Assembly: GCA_009773355.1 (NCBI GenBank) | Contig: WRPG01000031.1 | Location: forward strand, 1 to 55,374 | Source of the DNA: Limisphaerales bacterium | GTDB lineage: Bacteria > Verrucomicrobiota > Verrucomicrobiia > Limisphaerales > SXTU01 | Reading direction: 5' to 3' | DNA length: 55,374 nucleotides | In this document: positions 43,387 to 52,774 of the stretch, piece by piece | Layout: every line of letters starts with the position of its first letter | How positions within the stretch are numbered: position 1 is the stretch's first letter | Notes under the pieces: model-generated | What the model was told of the DNA's origin: nothing | Databases searched by the model: none | Seen by the model: only the letters and a program-made list of their open reading frames with translations | Made by a program: the position numbers and the translations under genes

Positions 43387-46300
43387 ATGAAACTCAAGTT
43401 CCTCCTCGCCGCGTTCCTCGCCAGCTTCGCCCTCACTTCACCTGCCGCCGCGCCAAAGCCGCTCCGTGTCCTGCTCTTCGCCGGCGGTTGCTGCCACGAC
43501 TACGCCGTCCAGCACCTCATTCTCAAGGAGGGCCTCGAAGCCCGCGCGCACGTCGAGGTGGACGCGATTCATTCCTTCGACCGCAGCACGCGCGTGACCT
43601 TCGCGCCCTACGAGAAGCCCGATTGGGCCAAGGGCTACGATGTCATCGTCCACGACGAGTGCAGCGCCGATGTGAAGGACGTGGCTTACGTGAACAACAT
43701 CCTCGCTGCGCACCGTGCCGGCATCCCCGCCGTGAATCTCCACTGCGCGATGCACAGCTACCGCGTCGGCAACATCAGCCAGCCCGTCGTGCCCGGCTCG
43801 CCGGACGCGCTGTGGTTCGACCTCCTCGGCCTCCAGTCCACCGGCCACGGCCCGCAGGAGCCGATTCAGCTCACGACCGTCGCGAAGGCCCACCCCATCA
43901 TGGCCGGCCTGCCCGAGTGGACCACGGGCAAAGAGGAGCTCTACAACAACGTCAAAATCTTCCCCTCCGCCACGCCGCTCGTGCGCGGCAAGCAGGTGCT
44001 CAAGCAAAAGGACGGCAGCGAGCGCGCCGTCGAGTCGGTGGTCACTTGGGTCAACGAATACGGCCCCGGCAAAACCCGCGTCTTCAGCAGCACCGTCGGC
44101 CACAACAACGCCACCGTCGCCGACCCGCGTTACCTCGACCTCGTCACGCGCGGCCTGCTCTGGTCGTGCGACAAGCTGAACCCGACCTTCCTTAAGCCCG
44201 CGACCACCGCGACCACCGAGCAGCAGCTCGCGAGCGCTTCGGCCAAAGCGAAGTTGCTCACGCCGCCGCCTACTCCGGCCAAACCTGCCGAGCCGGCCAA
44301 GCCCGTTGTCGTCGCGCCCATTGACGGTCGCCCGAATCTCGCCGTCGCTGGAACAGCGAAGGCCTCGAGCGAGGAATCCGGCAAGGGCAACTACGCGGGC
44401 AACGCGATTGACGGCGACCCCGGCACGCGCTGGTGCGCGGCGGGCGGCGGCCCCGGCCACACGTTCCAAGTGGACCTTGGCAAGGAGCAGAAAATCACCG
44501 GCGTTCACATCAACTGGGAGTCGAAGAACAACACCTACCGCTACCGTCTCGAAGCTTCCGCCGACGGTCAGCAATGGCAGCCGCTCGCCGACGCCGCGAA
44601 GAACGACCAGCCCGGCGCGACACAAAATGATTTCCCCGCCACGAGCACGCGGCACATCCGCCTGACTTACCTCGGCTCCACGCAAGGCGGCTGGGGCAGC
44701 TTCTGGGAGTTCGCCGCGCTCGGTGAGAAAGGCGCGGCCCAGCCGCAGCCCGCCGCGCCCGCCGCCGGCAAGAAAGGCAAGCAAGCCGCCGCCGCGAAGG
44801 AGCTGCCCATTCTCCCGTCCGTCGCCGACGTCGAGTGGATGAAACCCGTCACCGCCGAGAAAGTCGCCGGCATCCTCGCTGAAGTGAAAGCCGCCGAGGG
44901 CTTCGAGGTGAAAGTCTTCGCCACGCCGCCCGCCGTGAACTACCCGGTCTTCGTCGCCGCCGCAGCGGACGGCACGGTTTACGTTTCGAGCGATGGGAAC
45001 GGCTCGCTCGGCCGCCTGCCGAACCTCGGCCGCATCCTCCGCGTGCGCGACACGAACGGCGACGGAGAGGCCGACGAGGTGAAGGTCTTCGTGCCGAATG
45101 TGGATTCTCCGCGCGGCTTGCTCTGGGACCACGACCGCGTCATCTGCCTGCACCCGCCGCACGTCACCGCGTTCATTGACCGCGACGGCGACGGCCACGC
45201 GGACGAGACGAAGGTGCTCATCAAGAACATCGCGTTCGGCTTCAAGGACCGCCCGGCGGACCACACTTCCAACGGCATCGAGCTGGGCGTGGACGGCTGG
45301 ATTTACGCGGCCATCGGCGACTTCGGTTTCATGGAAGCCGAGGGCACGGACGGGCGCAAGCTTCAGCTCCGCGCCGGCGGCATCGTGCGATTCCGCCCGG
45401 ATGGCACGGGCCTGCACCTCTTCGCGCGCGGCACGCGGAACATCCTCGAAGCCGCCGTCAGCCCCGAGCTGGACAGCTTCGCGCGCGACAACACCAACGA
45501 CGGCGGCGGCTGGGACGTGCGCTTCCATCACTTCAGCGGGCTGGAGGAACACGGCTACCCGTCGCTCTACAAAAATTTCGCTGACGAACTCATCGCGCCG
45601 CTCGCGGACTACGGCGGCGGCTCCGGCTGCGGCGCGGCGTGGATTGCCGAGCCGGGCTTCTCCGCCGCGTGGGGCAACGCACCGTTCACTGCCGACTGGG
45701 GCCGCGGAGTCATCTACCGCCACGCGGTGAAAGCGAAAGGCGCGACCTTCGCCGAGACCGAGAAGCCCACCGAGTTCCTGAAGCTCACGCGCCCCACGGA
45801 CCTCGACGTGGACGCGTCGAGCCGCGTGTATGCCGCGAGCTGGAAAGGCGCGACGTTCAACTGGGCCGGCATGGACGTGGGCTACCTCGTGCGCGTGACG
45901 CCGAAGGGATTCAAGCCCGTCGCGCTCCCCGACTTTGCCAAGGCCAATGAAGGTGAGCTGCTGAAGCTGTTGCAGAATCCCAGCCACCGCATCCGCCTCG
46001 AAGCGCAGCGCACCATCCTGCACCGCGCCGGCAGTCGGCACGGCGGCATCCACGCCATCCGTGCTGACCTTCTGAAGCTGGCTGCGGACAAGTCCAAGCC
46101 GCTTGCGTCGCGCATCGTCGCGTTGTTCACTCTGCGGCTTGGCTCACAGTCGAGCAGCCTCGAGTCCATCGCCGGGCTGGTCTCCGACCGGACCATCGCT
46201 CCGTGGGCGTTGCGCGCACTCACCGACGACGAGCGGACGCTCGAGCAAGTCCCGGCCGCGCCCATCCTCGCCGCGCTCAAGTCCGAAGATGCCCGCACCC

Positions 46301-48009
46301 GCAAGGAAGCGCTCCTCACCGCCGCCCGCCTTGGTGCGCCAGGAGTGCAGTCTGGGGGACCGCAACGGACCACCAACGCCGAACCCGCGCCGCTTGCGCC
46401 GCAGGCTGCTGCCGAAATTGTCGGCAGCGCCGCCCGCGCTCCGCTCGCAATCGCCGCGCTTCCTCTGCTCGTTGACCCCGACCCCGTCATCGCCCACACC
46501 GCGATGCGCGCCCTCATCGCCCTGCGCGCCAGCGACGCCTGCCTCGCCGCCGTGGACCGCACCGATTCCCCCGCGCTCCGCGAAGCCGCCCTCCGCGTCC
46601 TGCGTTTGCTCCACGAGCCCGCCGTCGTGGACGCCCTGCTCGCGCGCCTCGCGAAGGAGACGGACTTCACCCGCCGCCAAGGCCTGCTCACCGCCCTCGC
46701 CCGCCTGCACTTCCTCGAAGGCAAATGGACCGGCACAAGCTGGGGCACGCGACCCGACACGCGCGGGCCTTACTTCCAGCCCGAGGAATGGAGCGAGTCC
46801 AAGCGCATCGCCGACACGCTCACCGCCGTAATGGCCAAGGCCGACGCGAAGGAAGCCGTCTTCCTCGCGGGCGAACTCAATCGTCATCGCCTCGAAGGCG
46901 GCGCGTCGCTCGACAAGCTGCTTGCCCTCGCGCAGCAGGACGCGAGCGTCGAGCCGGTGCTCGTGCAGCAGCTTGCCCGGGCGCAGACCGTGCCGCCCGG
47001 TGCGCACGCGTTGCTCGCGCGCAACGCCACCGCCGAGGCCACCGTGCCCGCCATCCGCGCCGCCGCTGTCACGGCGCTCGCGAAGTCCGACCTCAGCGCC
47101 GACACCACGCGCGCGTTGCTCACAGGCGTCGCCGCACTGCGCAAAAGCAAGGGCGATGGCACGCTGGTGGACACCGCGACGGAAGCGTTCCTGAATTCCA
47201 CCTTCGTCGAGAAGCAGCTCGCCACGCTCACCGCCGAGGCCGCGAAAGCCGCCGGTGACACCAGCCTTTGGGCCGACACCGCGCTGCTCCGCATCCACGA
47301 CCGGCAAAAGGACAAGCAGAAGAGCAAAGCGGAAATCAGCGCCGCCTTCGACGCTGGCTGGGCGGAGCCAAAGCGCCGCGTGCAGTTGATCGAGGCCAGC
47401 ATCGGTGCGAACAAGAAAACCCTCGCGCCGAAGATTCTGGCCGCTGTCACCGATGCGGACAAAGCCGTTGCCGCCGCCGCGAAGAAGGCCATTGACCGCC
47501 TCAAGCTGGAGACCGGCCCCGCCACCGGGCCGCTCATCGGCACGCTGAAAGTGGACGACGTGCTGGCCGCCGTGCTGACCACCAAAGGCACCGTCGCACG
47601 CGGCAAGGATGTCTATGCCCAGCTCGGCTGCGCGAACTGCCACACCGTCAGCCCCAGCGAACCGGCACGCGGGCCGATCCTTTCGCAGGTTGCCACCATC
47701 TACAAACGCCGCGAGCTGGCGGAGGCCATCCTCATCCCGAGCAAGAGCATCGCACAGGGTTTCGCGGCGAACCGCTTCGTGATGAAGGACGGCGAGACTG
47801 AATACGAAGGCTTCGTCATCAGCGAGGCCGCCGACAAAATCGTCGCCCGCCTCGTCACCGCGCAGGAAATCACAATCAAGCCGGCCGACATCGCCAAGCG
47901 GCAAAAGCTGGAAAAATCCCTCATGCCCGACGGACTCGCCGCCGGCATCAGCGTGACGGACCTGGCCTCACTCGTGGACTATCTCGAAAGCCTCGCGCCC
48001 GGGAAGTAG
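43387..48009 (+). CDS. Giant secreted ThuA/discoidin/dehydrogenase-propeller/HEAT/c-type haem protein
   Basis: 1540 residues. Order: signal peptide (MKLKFLLAAFLASFALTSPA), ThuA-type glutamine-amidotransferase-like domain (VLLFAGGCCHDYAVQHL to about 265), a F5/8 type C (discoidin) carbohydrate-binding domain at about 320-450 (NAIDGDPGTRWCAAGGGPGH), a sorbosone/glucose-dehydrogenase-like propeller (GRILRVRDTNGDGEADEVKV, FIDRDGDGHADETKVL), a long HEAT-like helical region, and a C-terminal CxxCH haem site (CANCH, Cys at about 1415) with the Planctomycete/Verrucomicrobia haem-binding domain. It probably oxidises bound carbohydrate and passes electrons to haem. Convergent with a related gene whose stop is in the same 31-base repeat. 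Confidence 0.92.
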   Translation: MKLKFLLAAFLASFALTSPAAAPKPLRVLLFAGGCCHDYAVQHLILKEGLEARAHVEVDAIHSFDRSTRVTFAPYEKPDWAKGYDVIVHDECSADVKDVAYVNNILAAHRAGIPAVNLHCAMHSYRVGNISQPVVPGSPDALWFDLLGLQSTGHGPQEPIQLTTVAKAHPIMAGLPEWTTGKEELYNNVKIFPSATPLVRGKQVLKQKDGSERAVESVVTWVNEYGPGKTRVFSSTVGHNNATVADPRYLDLVTRGLLWSCDKLNPTFLKPATTATTEQQLASASAKAKLLTPPPTPAKPAEPAKPVVVAPIDGRPNLAVAGTAKASSEESGKGNYAGNAIDGDPGTRWCAAGGGPGHTFQVDLGKEQKITGVHINWESKNNTYRYRLEASADGQQWQPLADAAKNDQPGATQNDFPATSTRHIRLTYLGSTQGGWGSFWEFAALGEKGAAQPQPAAPAAGKKGKQAAAAKELPILPSVADVEWMKPVTAEKVAGILAEVKAAEGFEVKVFATPPAVNYPVFVAAAADGTVYVSSDGNGSLGRLPNLGRILRVRDTNGDGEADEVKVFVPNVDSPRGLLWDHDRVICLHPPHVTAFIDRDGDGHADETKVLIKNIAFGFKDRPADHTSNGIELGVDGWIYAAIGDFGFMEAEGTDGRKLQLRAGGIVRFRPDGTGLHLFARGTRNILEAAVSPELDSFARDNTNDGGGWDVRFHHFSGLEEHGYPSLYKNFADELIAPLADYGGGSGCGAAWIAEPGFSAAWGNAPFTADWGRGVIYRHAVKAKGATFAETEKPTEFLKLTRPTDLDVDASSRVYAASWKGATFNWAGMDVGYLVRVTPKGFKPVALPDFAKANEGELLKLLQNPSHRIRLEAQRTILHRAGSRHGGIHAIRADLLKLAADKSKPLASRIVALFTLRLGSQSSSLESIAGLVSDRTIAPWALRALTDDERTLEQVPAAPILAALKSEDARTRKEALLTAARLGAPGVQSGGPQRTTNAEPAPLAPQAAAEIVGSAARAPLAIAALPLLVDPDPVIAHTAMRALIALRASDACLAAVDRTDSPALREAALRVLRLLHEPAVVDALLARLAKETDFTRRQGLLTALARLHFLEGKWTGTSWGTRPDTRGPYFQPEEWSESKRIADTLTAVMAKADAKEAVFLAGELNRHRLEGGASLDKLLALAQQDASVEPVLVQQLARAQTVPPGAHALLARNATAEATVPAIRAAAVTALAKSDLSADTTRALLTGVAALRKSKGDGTLVDTATEAFLNSTFVEKQLATLTAEAAKAAGDTSLWADTALLRIHDRQKDKQKSKAEISAAFDAGWAEPKRRVQLIEASIGANKKTLAPKILAAVTDADKAVAAAAKKAIDRLKLETGPATGPLIGTLKVDDVLAAVLTTKGTVARGKDVYAQLGCANCHTVSPSEPARGPILSQVATIYKRRELAEAILIPSKSIAQGFAANRFVMKDGETEYEGFVISEAADKIVARLVTAQEITIKPADIAKRQKLEKSLMPDGLAAGISVTDLASLVDYLESLAPGK

Positions 48010-48036
48010 GCAGCGCGTCCGCTCACAACGCGCTAC
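48006..48036. repeat. GTAG-to-CTAC palindromic repeat holding the stop codons of both convergent genes
   Basis: The 31-base stretch begins GTAGGCAGCGCGT and ends ACGCGCTAC, with a perfect 7-bp stem AGCGCGT/ACGCGCT (48012-48018, 48028-48034). The TAG of the left GTAG is the stop of the plus-strand gene, and the complement of CTA at 48033-48035 is the stop of the minus-strand gene. It could also act as a bidirectional terminator. Confidence 0.8.
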
Positions 48037-50837
48037 TTCGTCCGCAGGAAGGCCACGATGTCCGCCAGTTCCTGCTGGCCCATGCCCATTTGCTCGGCGC
48101 TCAACATGAGCGAACGGCCGAGCGGCTTCTTGGACACGATGCGGTTCTTCGGGACGGTCTGGGTGATGGCGCCGGTGGACATGATGATGACCGGGTCGGC
48201 GTCGGCGAGGATCAGACCGTGGATGACGGTGCCGTCCTTGAGGGTCAGCTCGTGGCCGGCGAAACCATGCGAAATGTCGGCGCTCGGCTCGGCGATGGAG
48301 CGCACCACCACGTCGAGCGGCTGGCGGCTGGCCCAGCCGGTGAGGTTCGGGGCGTATTCCGCGCCGTCGTTGCCGATGCGGTGGCAGGCGTGGCAGGCGG
48401 TGGCAATCTGCGCGCCGCGCGCGACGTCGCCCTTGAGCCTGGCGATGGCGGCGGCGGTGAGCGGCTGCGAAATCTTCGGCGGCTCGGGGACGGTGATGGA
48501 GGTCAGCTCGATTTTGTCCGGGTCGTAGATGCCGCGCTCCTTCAAGGCGGCGGCGAGGCCGTGCTCCTTCCACGCGCTGTCCTTCTTGTGCAGCAGCCAC
48601 CAGAGCGCCTCGGCCCGCACGGCCTTGTCGGTCTTGGCGGCGATGTCGAGCATCGCATCGGCGGCGGGCTTCGTGTCGTTGAAGGCGATGGCGGTGAGGG
48701 CCTGCTTGCGTTGGGCGTCTGTCAGCAACGGAGTGATGGCGCGGTCTTTGAAGTCAGGGATGGCCTGCGGCGGGTGCAAGCGCCACGCGAGCCAGGCGAA
48801 CTGCGGTGTCCACTGGAGCGCGGGACTCCGGCCCGCAGCGGCGTCGGTGGTAGAAGCGGTTCCGGGTTTGCCGGACGTGCCCGTTGGTGCGGACGCGCTG
48901 CGGCCTGGAAGGCCGCGCTCCGCCGCAAGCGCGGCGTAGAACTCAGCCTCCTTGCCCTTCGCGCCGGTGCCGATGGCTTCGAGCATCGTGCGGTCTTGGC
49001 CGTCGAAGCCACGCGCGAGCGCGAGCAAAGCGGCTTTGCACTGCGCGAAGGGAACATCTCGTAACGCCAGCGCGGCTTCGCGGCGGATGGCAGGCGAAGT
49101 ATCCATCGCGGCAGTCTTGGCTAGGGTAATCAGAGCCTCCTCACGTCGGCTGCTACCTTCGGCGTTGCGCCGCAGTGCGCGGAAGGCGACGAGACGGAGC
49201 TGGTCGTCTTTGCTCTTCTGCAACGCTTCAACTTCCTTCACGCCGCTCGGCCCGAGTTGCGAGAGCAGCCAGACCGCGCGGGCTTGCACGGCGGAGTATT
49301 CGACCTTGAGCAGTTTGGCAACGGTCTTCACCGCCTTCTCGCCGTGAGTCTTCACCGCGTAGTGCGCCGCCCCACGCACATTCACCGCCGGGCTTTTCAG
49401 CGCGGCCACCGCGCCGTCGAGCGTGGTGAGGTCGGTCTTGGGCACCTTGGGTTTGAAGCCCTTCGGTGCGATGCGGTAGATGGTGCCGCCGAGCGTGTCG
49501 TCCATCGTGGCGTGGCCGCCCACGCGCGGGTCGAACCAGTCCGCCACGTAAATCGCGCCGTCCGCGCCGACCATCACGTCGCTCGGACGGAAGAGCGTGT
49601 GCAGCTCGCGCGTGACGGTGGTCGAGCCGCCGATGAAGTCGCTGCCGACGAACTTGCCCTCGGGGTTGCTGGTGAGAAAATCGAAGCGCTCAAGCTTGAA
49701 GCCCGCGCCGTCCGGCTTCGGGAAGTAGCCGAAGACGGTGTTGCGGCCCGGCTCGCAGCTCAGGAGCAGGCCGCGATATTTCTTGCCCAGCGCGCTGTCC
49801 TCGACGAACGCGATGCCCGTGGGCGAGCCGCCGCCATAGACATCGCCTGACGGCATGGTGCCGGGGTCTTCCTGCCGCCAGTGCGCGGTGGGAACGCTCT
49901 GGCCGGGACGGCGGTCAGCCTGCCACGAACGCTTGCCGTCGGCGGAGCAGAAGCCGGCGTTTCCGCCTTCCATCATGAACGCGACGCGGCACGCGGGCGG
50001 GTCGTCGTTGTCGTTCTGGAACACGTCGCCGAACGAGGTCACGGTGTGCTCGTAGCTGTTGCGGAAGTTGTGGCCGATGATGCGCACGCCGGAGCCGTCG
50101 GGATTCATGCGCGCCGCGAAACCGCCAATCCACACCTGGCCGTCGTCGGACTTCGAGCCGGCGATTTCGCGCGGGTTCCAGCCGAGGTCGCCGGGGTTGG
50201 CGCGGCCGTAGTAGGGGTCGTAGGCGCTGCCGATGCGGAAGGTCTTGCCGGACTTGTCGGTGAACATCGCGCCGCAGTTGCCGGCGTTCCAATACCACTG
50301 CCCGTCCGGCCCGACGGTGACGCTGTGCAGCGAGTGGTCGTGCGCGCGGCCATTGAAGCCGGTGAGCAGCACCTCGCGCTTGTCCACGGCGGGGTCGAAC
50401 TTCGCGTCGCGGTTCACGTCGGTGTAGACGATCAGGTCGGGCGTCATCGAGACGATGACCTTGTTGTCAATGACCGCGACGCCCATCGGCGCCTGGAGGA
50501 ACGGCTCCTGCACAAAGGTCCGCGACTTGTCCGCCTTGCCGTCGCCGTCGGTGTCCTGGAGCACGACGATGCGGTCGCCCTCGGGCTGGCGCTTGGCCTG
50601 GCCGCGATAACGCACGCCCTCGGCCACCCAGATGCGGCCGAACTGGTCCGTGTCCATGTTGGTCGGGTTCTTCAACATGGGCGAGGTGGCCCAGACGGAA
50701 ATTTCGAGGTCGGGGTCGGCGAGCTTGAAGAGGCTCGGCGGGACATGGGTGGGCGCGGGCGCGGGGTCGGCGGCGGTGGCAAGCGAGGCAAGGCCGGCAA
50801 GCGCGGCGACAGCGGAGGCGAGGCGGTTCAGTTTCAT
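48033..50837 (-). CDS. Secreted dehydrogenase-propeller/HEAT/c-type haem protein
   Basis: 934 residues from ATG 50837. Signal peptide (LASAVAALAGLASLATAADP), then a membrane-bound-dehydrogenase-type propeller beginning PPSLFKLADPDLEISVWATS and containing VLQDTDGDGKADKSRTFVQE and IYVADWFDPRVGGHATM. HEAT-like repeats occupy about 470-750, and the C-terminal domain has a CxxCH haem site in ATACHACHRIG followed by SHGFAGHELTLKDG. It is a shorter relative of the 43387 protein without ThuA and discoidin domains. Two repeat elements are inserted in frame in the HEAT region: a family A copy (residues about 561-569, read as SSRREEAL) and a GGAG inverted pair (about 638-674). Confidence 0.91.
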   Translation of the reverse strand: MKLNRLASAVAALAGLASLATAADPAPAPTHVPPSLFKLADPDLEISVWATSPMLKNPTNMDTDQFGRIWVAEGVRYRGQAKRQPEGDRIVVLQDTDGDGKADKSRTFVQEPFLQAPMGVAVIDNKVIVSMTPDLIVYTDVNRDAKFDPAVDKREVLLTGFNGRAHDHSLHSVTVGPDGQWYWNAGNCGAMFTDKSGKTFRIGSAYDPYYGRANPGDLGWNPREIAGSKSDDGQVWIGGFAARMNPDGSGVRIIGHNFRNSYEHTVTSFGDVFQNDNDDPPACRVAFMMEGGNAGFCSADGKRSWQADRRPGQSVPTAHWRQEDPGTMPSGDVYGGGSPTGIAFVEDSALGKKYRGLLLSCEPGRNTVFGYFPKPDGAGFKLERFDFLTSNPEGKFVGSDFIGGSTTVTRELHTLFRPSDVMVGADGAIYVADWFDPRVGGHATMDDTLGGTIYRIAPKGFKPKVPKTDLTTLDGAVAALKSPAVNVRGAAHYAVKTHGEKAVKTVAKLLKVEYSAVQARAVWLLSQLGPSGVKEVEALQKSKDDQLRLVAFRALRRNAEGSSRREEALITLAKTAAMDTSPAIRREAALALRDVPFAQCKAALLALARGFDGQDRTMLEAIGTGAKGKEAEFYAALAAERGLPGRSASAPTGTSGKPGTASTTDAAAGRSPALQWTPQFAWLAWRLHPPQAIPDFKDRAITPLLTDAQRKQALTAIAFNDTKPAADAMLDIAAKTDKAVRAEALWWLLHKKDSAWKEHGLAAALKERGIYDPDKIELTSITVPEPPKISQPLTAAAIARLKGDVARGAQIATACHACHRIGNDGAEYAPNLTGWASRQPLDVVVRSIAEPSADISHGFAGHELTLKDGTVIHGLILADADPVIIMSTGAITQTVPKNRIVSKKPLGRSLMLSAEQMGMGQQELADIVAFLRTK
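48815..48924. repeat. GGAG-headed inverted repeat pair inserted in frame in the haem-protein gene
   Basis: Left arm GGAGCGCGGGACTCCGGCCC from 48815 and right arm 48895-48924, whose complement begins GGCGGAGCGCGGCCTTCCAG, are inverted relatives of the hairpins at 7027 and 31384. The roughly 37 encoded residues form a Gly/Pro/Ser/Thr-rich low-complexity insert. Confidence 0.78.
49132..49156 (+). repeat. Family A repeat inserted in frame in the haem-protein gene
   Basis: Perfect match to the complement of the gene-strand copy GTAGCAGCCGACGTGAGGAG (plus GCTCT). Read in the minus-strand gene as SSRREEAL, flanked by Gly and Ile. Confidence 0.87.
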
Positions 50838-50889
50838 GTGCGGCGAGGATTCAATACTTCCGGCGGCGGGAAGCAAGCCGGAGCGCAAG

Positions 50890-50997
50890 GTTCGGAGTCC
50901 CGCCTTCGGGCGGCGAGACATTGGCAATCCGCGACGCGGCAAGCGAAGCGTCTTGAGGATGGGCGGCGCGCGGCCGGCTGAAGCCGGGACTCCGAAC
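50890..50997. repeat. GGAG-headed inverted repeat pair (BIME-like)
   Basis: Left arm GTTCGGAGTCCCGCCTTCGG from 50890 (stem CCCGCC/GGGCGG) and right arm 50974-50997, whose complement is GTTCGGAGTCCCGGCTTCAG then CCGG. It lies in the 251-base divergent spacer between the haem-protein gene and msrA; no gene was seen there. Confidence 0.82.
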
Positions 50998-51088
50998 TAA
51001 TTCCCGCTGGCCGCCTCCGCTTCCGCGTGTAAGGTTTCGCCCGCTGACACGTCCAACACCCGCGCGCCCCAACTGCCGCGCCTCAACC

Positions 51089-51715
51089 ATGAACCGCCGC
51101 CAATTCCTTCCGCTCGTCGCCGCACTGCCGGCGCTCGCCCCCACCATGAACGCCGCTGACTCCAAGCCCAAAGACACGCCCAAGGCTGCCACCGAGAAGG
51201 TCGTCATGGGCGGCGGCTGCTTCTGGTGCACGGAGGCCGTGATGCAACGCGTCAACGGCGTGAAGAAGGTCGTCTCCGGCTACTCCGGCGGCCACGTCGT
51301 CAACCCGACCTACGAGCAGATTTGCACCAAGACCACCGGCCACGCGGAGGTCATCCAGATGGAGTTCGACCCGAAGGCGGTCTCGCTCGCGACACTCTTC
51401 GAGGTGTTCTTCGCGGCGCACGACCCGACCACGCTGAACCGCCAGGGCGCGGACACCGGCCCGCAGTATCGCTCGTGCATCTTCTACGCGAACGACGCGC
51501 AGAAGACCGCCGCCGAGGCGGCAAAGAAGAAGGCGCAGCCCGGCTGGAAGGATCCCATCGTGACGGAGATCGCCGCGCTGAAGAACTTTTACGCGGCTGA
51601 GGACTACCACCAGAATTACTTCAACCTGAACTTCAACCGGAACGGCTATTGCAGCATCGTCATCGCGCCCAAGCTGCGGAAGCTCATCAAGGAAGGGAAG
51701 ATTCGGGAGAACTGA
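51089..51715 (+). CDS. msrA: Exported peptide methionine sulfoxide reductase A
   Basis: 208 residues. The start MNRRQFLPLVAALPALAP is a twin-arginine-type signal, so the enzyme is probably exported. The catalytic motif GGCFWC holds Cys44 and Cys47; GYSGGHVVNPTYEQI, HAEVIQMEFDP and AEDYHQNYF are the other MsrA signatures. MsrA reduces methionine-S-sulfoxide in proteins using thioredoxin-type reductants. No msrB follows. The upstream spacer holds an inverted repeat at 50890-50997. Confidence 0.95.
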   Translation: MNRRQFLPLVAALPALAPTMNAADSKPKDTPKAATEKVVMGGGCFWCTEAVMQRVNGVKKVVSGYSGGHVVNPTYEQICTKTTGHAEVIQMEFDPKAVSLATLFEVFFAAHDPTTLNRQGADTGPQYRSCIFYANDAQKTAAEAAKKKAQPGWKDPIVTEIAALKNFYAAEDYHQNYFNLNFNRNGYCSIVIAPKLRKLIKEGKIREN

Positions 51716-51758
51716 GGGCAGTCGCTGCTCAGGACAAGACACAGGAGCAGCGCTGTTT

Positions 51759-52154
51759 GTGGCCGTGAAAGTCATCGAGGACAAAGTCGCCGTCTATCCG
51801 CCTCACTCCATCTGCCGGGCGGACATCCCGGTCATCCTGACCGCGTTGCCGCCAGAGTGGACTGCGGGAATCCGAACGGTGCGGCTGAGTTCAGCTCTGC
51901 ATGAAAACCCGCTGATCCTCGCGTTCTTCCATCCGCCTGATGGCTCGCTGCTGGTGAAGTCACGAGGGATCAGCAAGGAGCGGGTGTTGTGCGCCGTGCT
52001 GGCTGAACTGGCCGGACACGCGCTTGGACTGGGTTTCCGCAATTCTCGCCGGCTACAGCACAAGGATGAGTCGAGGATTCGCCAACTGGTCACGCCTCTG
52101 GTCGAAGAGATTTTGCCGCAGCTTTCGCAGAAGAAGGTCTGGCTGGACAAATGA
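51759..52154 (+). CDS. Conserved hypothetical protein
   Basis: 131 residues starting at GTG 51759 (AGGAG at 51742-51746 lies 12 bases upstream). Recognisable features are a beta-rich N-terminal half (VIEDKVAVYPPHSICRADIP, LILAFFHPPDGSLLVKSRG) and a helical, basic C-terminal half (VLCAVLAELAGHALGLGFRN, IRQLVTPLVEEILPQLSQKK). No Cys cluster, signal peptide or membrane segment. I do not recognise the family. It follows msrA on the same strand by 43 bases, so it may be co-transcribed. Confidence 0.58.
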   Translation: MAVKVIEDKVAVYPPHSICRADIPVILTALPPEWTAGIRTVRLSSALHENPLILAFFHPPDGSLLVKSRGISKERVLCAVLAELAGHALGLGFRNSRRLQHKDESRIRQLVTPLVEEILPQLSQKKVWLDK

Positions 52155-52249
52155 GAACTCTGGTCGCGCAACCAAGCCGACCTGCGCTCTCCTACTTCTT
52201 GTAAAGGCTCGCCACCCGCGCGGGTGCGGCCTTGGATCTCAAAACCGAA

Positions 52250-52774
52250 ATGACGAGGCGAGCTTGGGTCGCCAGACGACTGCGCATGCTTCCTGTGAAC
52301 GAAAGGCCCTATCAGCCTGCGGACTTGCCAGCCGTGATGGAGGCTTACACGGCCTCGATTCGCACGCTGGCAGCGCCTTACTACTCGCCGGAACAACTCG
52401 CCGCGTGGGCGCCTGTCCCGCCTGATCCCGCACGCTGGCAGGAGCGGCTGGCGCGTCTCCACACCCTCGTGGCTGAAGCGGACGGTATCCTGGCCGGCTT
52501 CGCATCCTACACGCTCGACGGCTACCTGGACTTTCTTTTCACGCATCCCGACTTCGCCCGGCGCGGCGTGGCCAGCCGGCTTTACCATCGCGTTGAGTCG
52601 GCCCTGCGCGCGGCGGGAGCGCGGCGGGTTACCGCGCATGTCAGTCTGGCCGCCCGCCCCTTCTTCGACCGCCAAGGCTTCCAGGTCGAACGCGAGGAAT
52701 GCGTCGAGTGCCGGGGCGCTTACCTCCGTCGGTTTGCCATGCTCAAGCAACTGACCGAGGACCAAGCCGCCTGA
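52250..52774 (+). CDS. GNAT-family N-acetyltransferase
   Basis: 174 residues from ATG 52250; ATG 52286 would start closer to the first strand (MLPVNERPYQPADL) and may be the true start. The acetyl-CoA motif A is visible as FTHPDFARRGVASRLYHRV, with the RxxGxA-type phosphate loop, and the C-terminal RPFFDRQGF motif is typical. It transfers an acetyl group to an amine substrate that cannot be predicted. No signal peptide, so cytoplasmic. Neighbours give no clue. Confidence 0.85.
   Translation: MTRRAWVARRLRMLPVNERPYQPADLPAVMEAYTASIRTLAAPYYSPEQLAAWAPVPPDPARWQERLARLHTLVAEADGILAGFASYTLDGYLDFLFTHPDFARRGVASRLYHRVESALRAAGARRVTAHVSLAARPFFDRQGFQVEREECVECRGAYLRRFAMLKQLTEDQAA

Noticed and set aside
43438-46053. 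Long minus-strand open frame opposite the giant haem-protein gene
   Set aside because: Low-complexity Arg/Ala/Val composition with no motifs, while the plus strand encodes clear ThuA, discoidin and propeller domains.
46346-46385. Possible repeat inserted in the giant haem-protein gene
   Set aside because: The stretch has a GGAG tetranucleotide, but no hairpin or inverted partner could be identified.
48006-48036. Ordinary intrinsic terminator between the convergent genes
   Set aside because: There is a 7-bp stem but no T-tract on either strand, and the GTAG/CTAC ends match the other repeats better; a terminator role remains possible.
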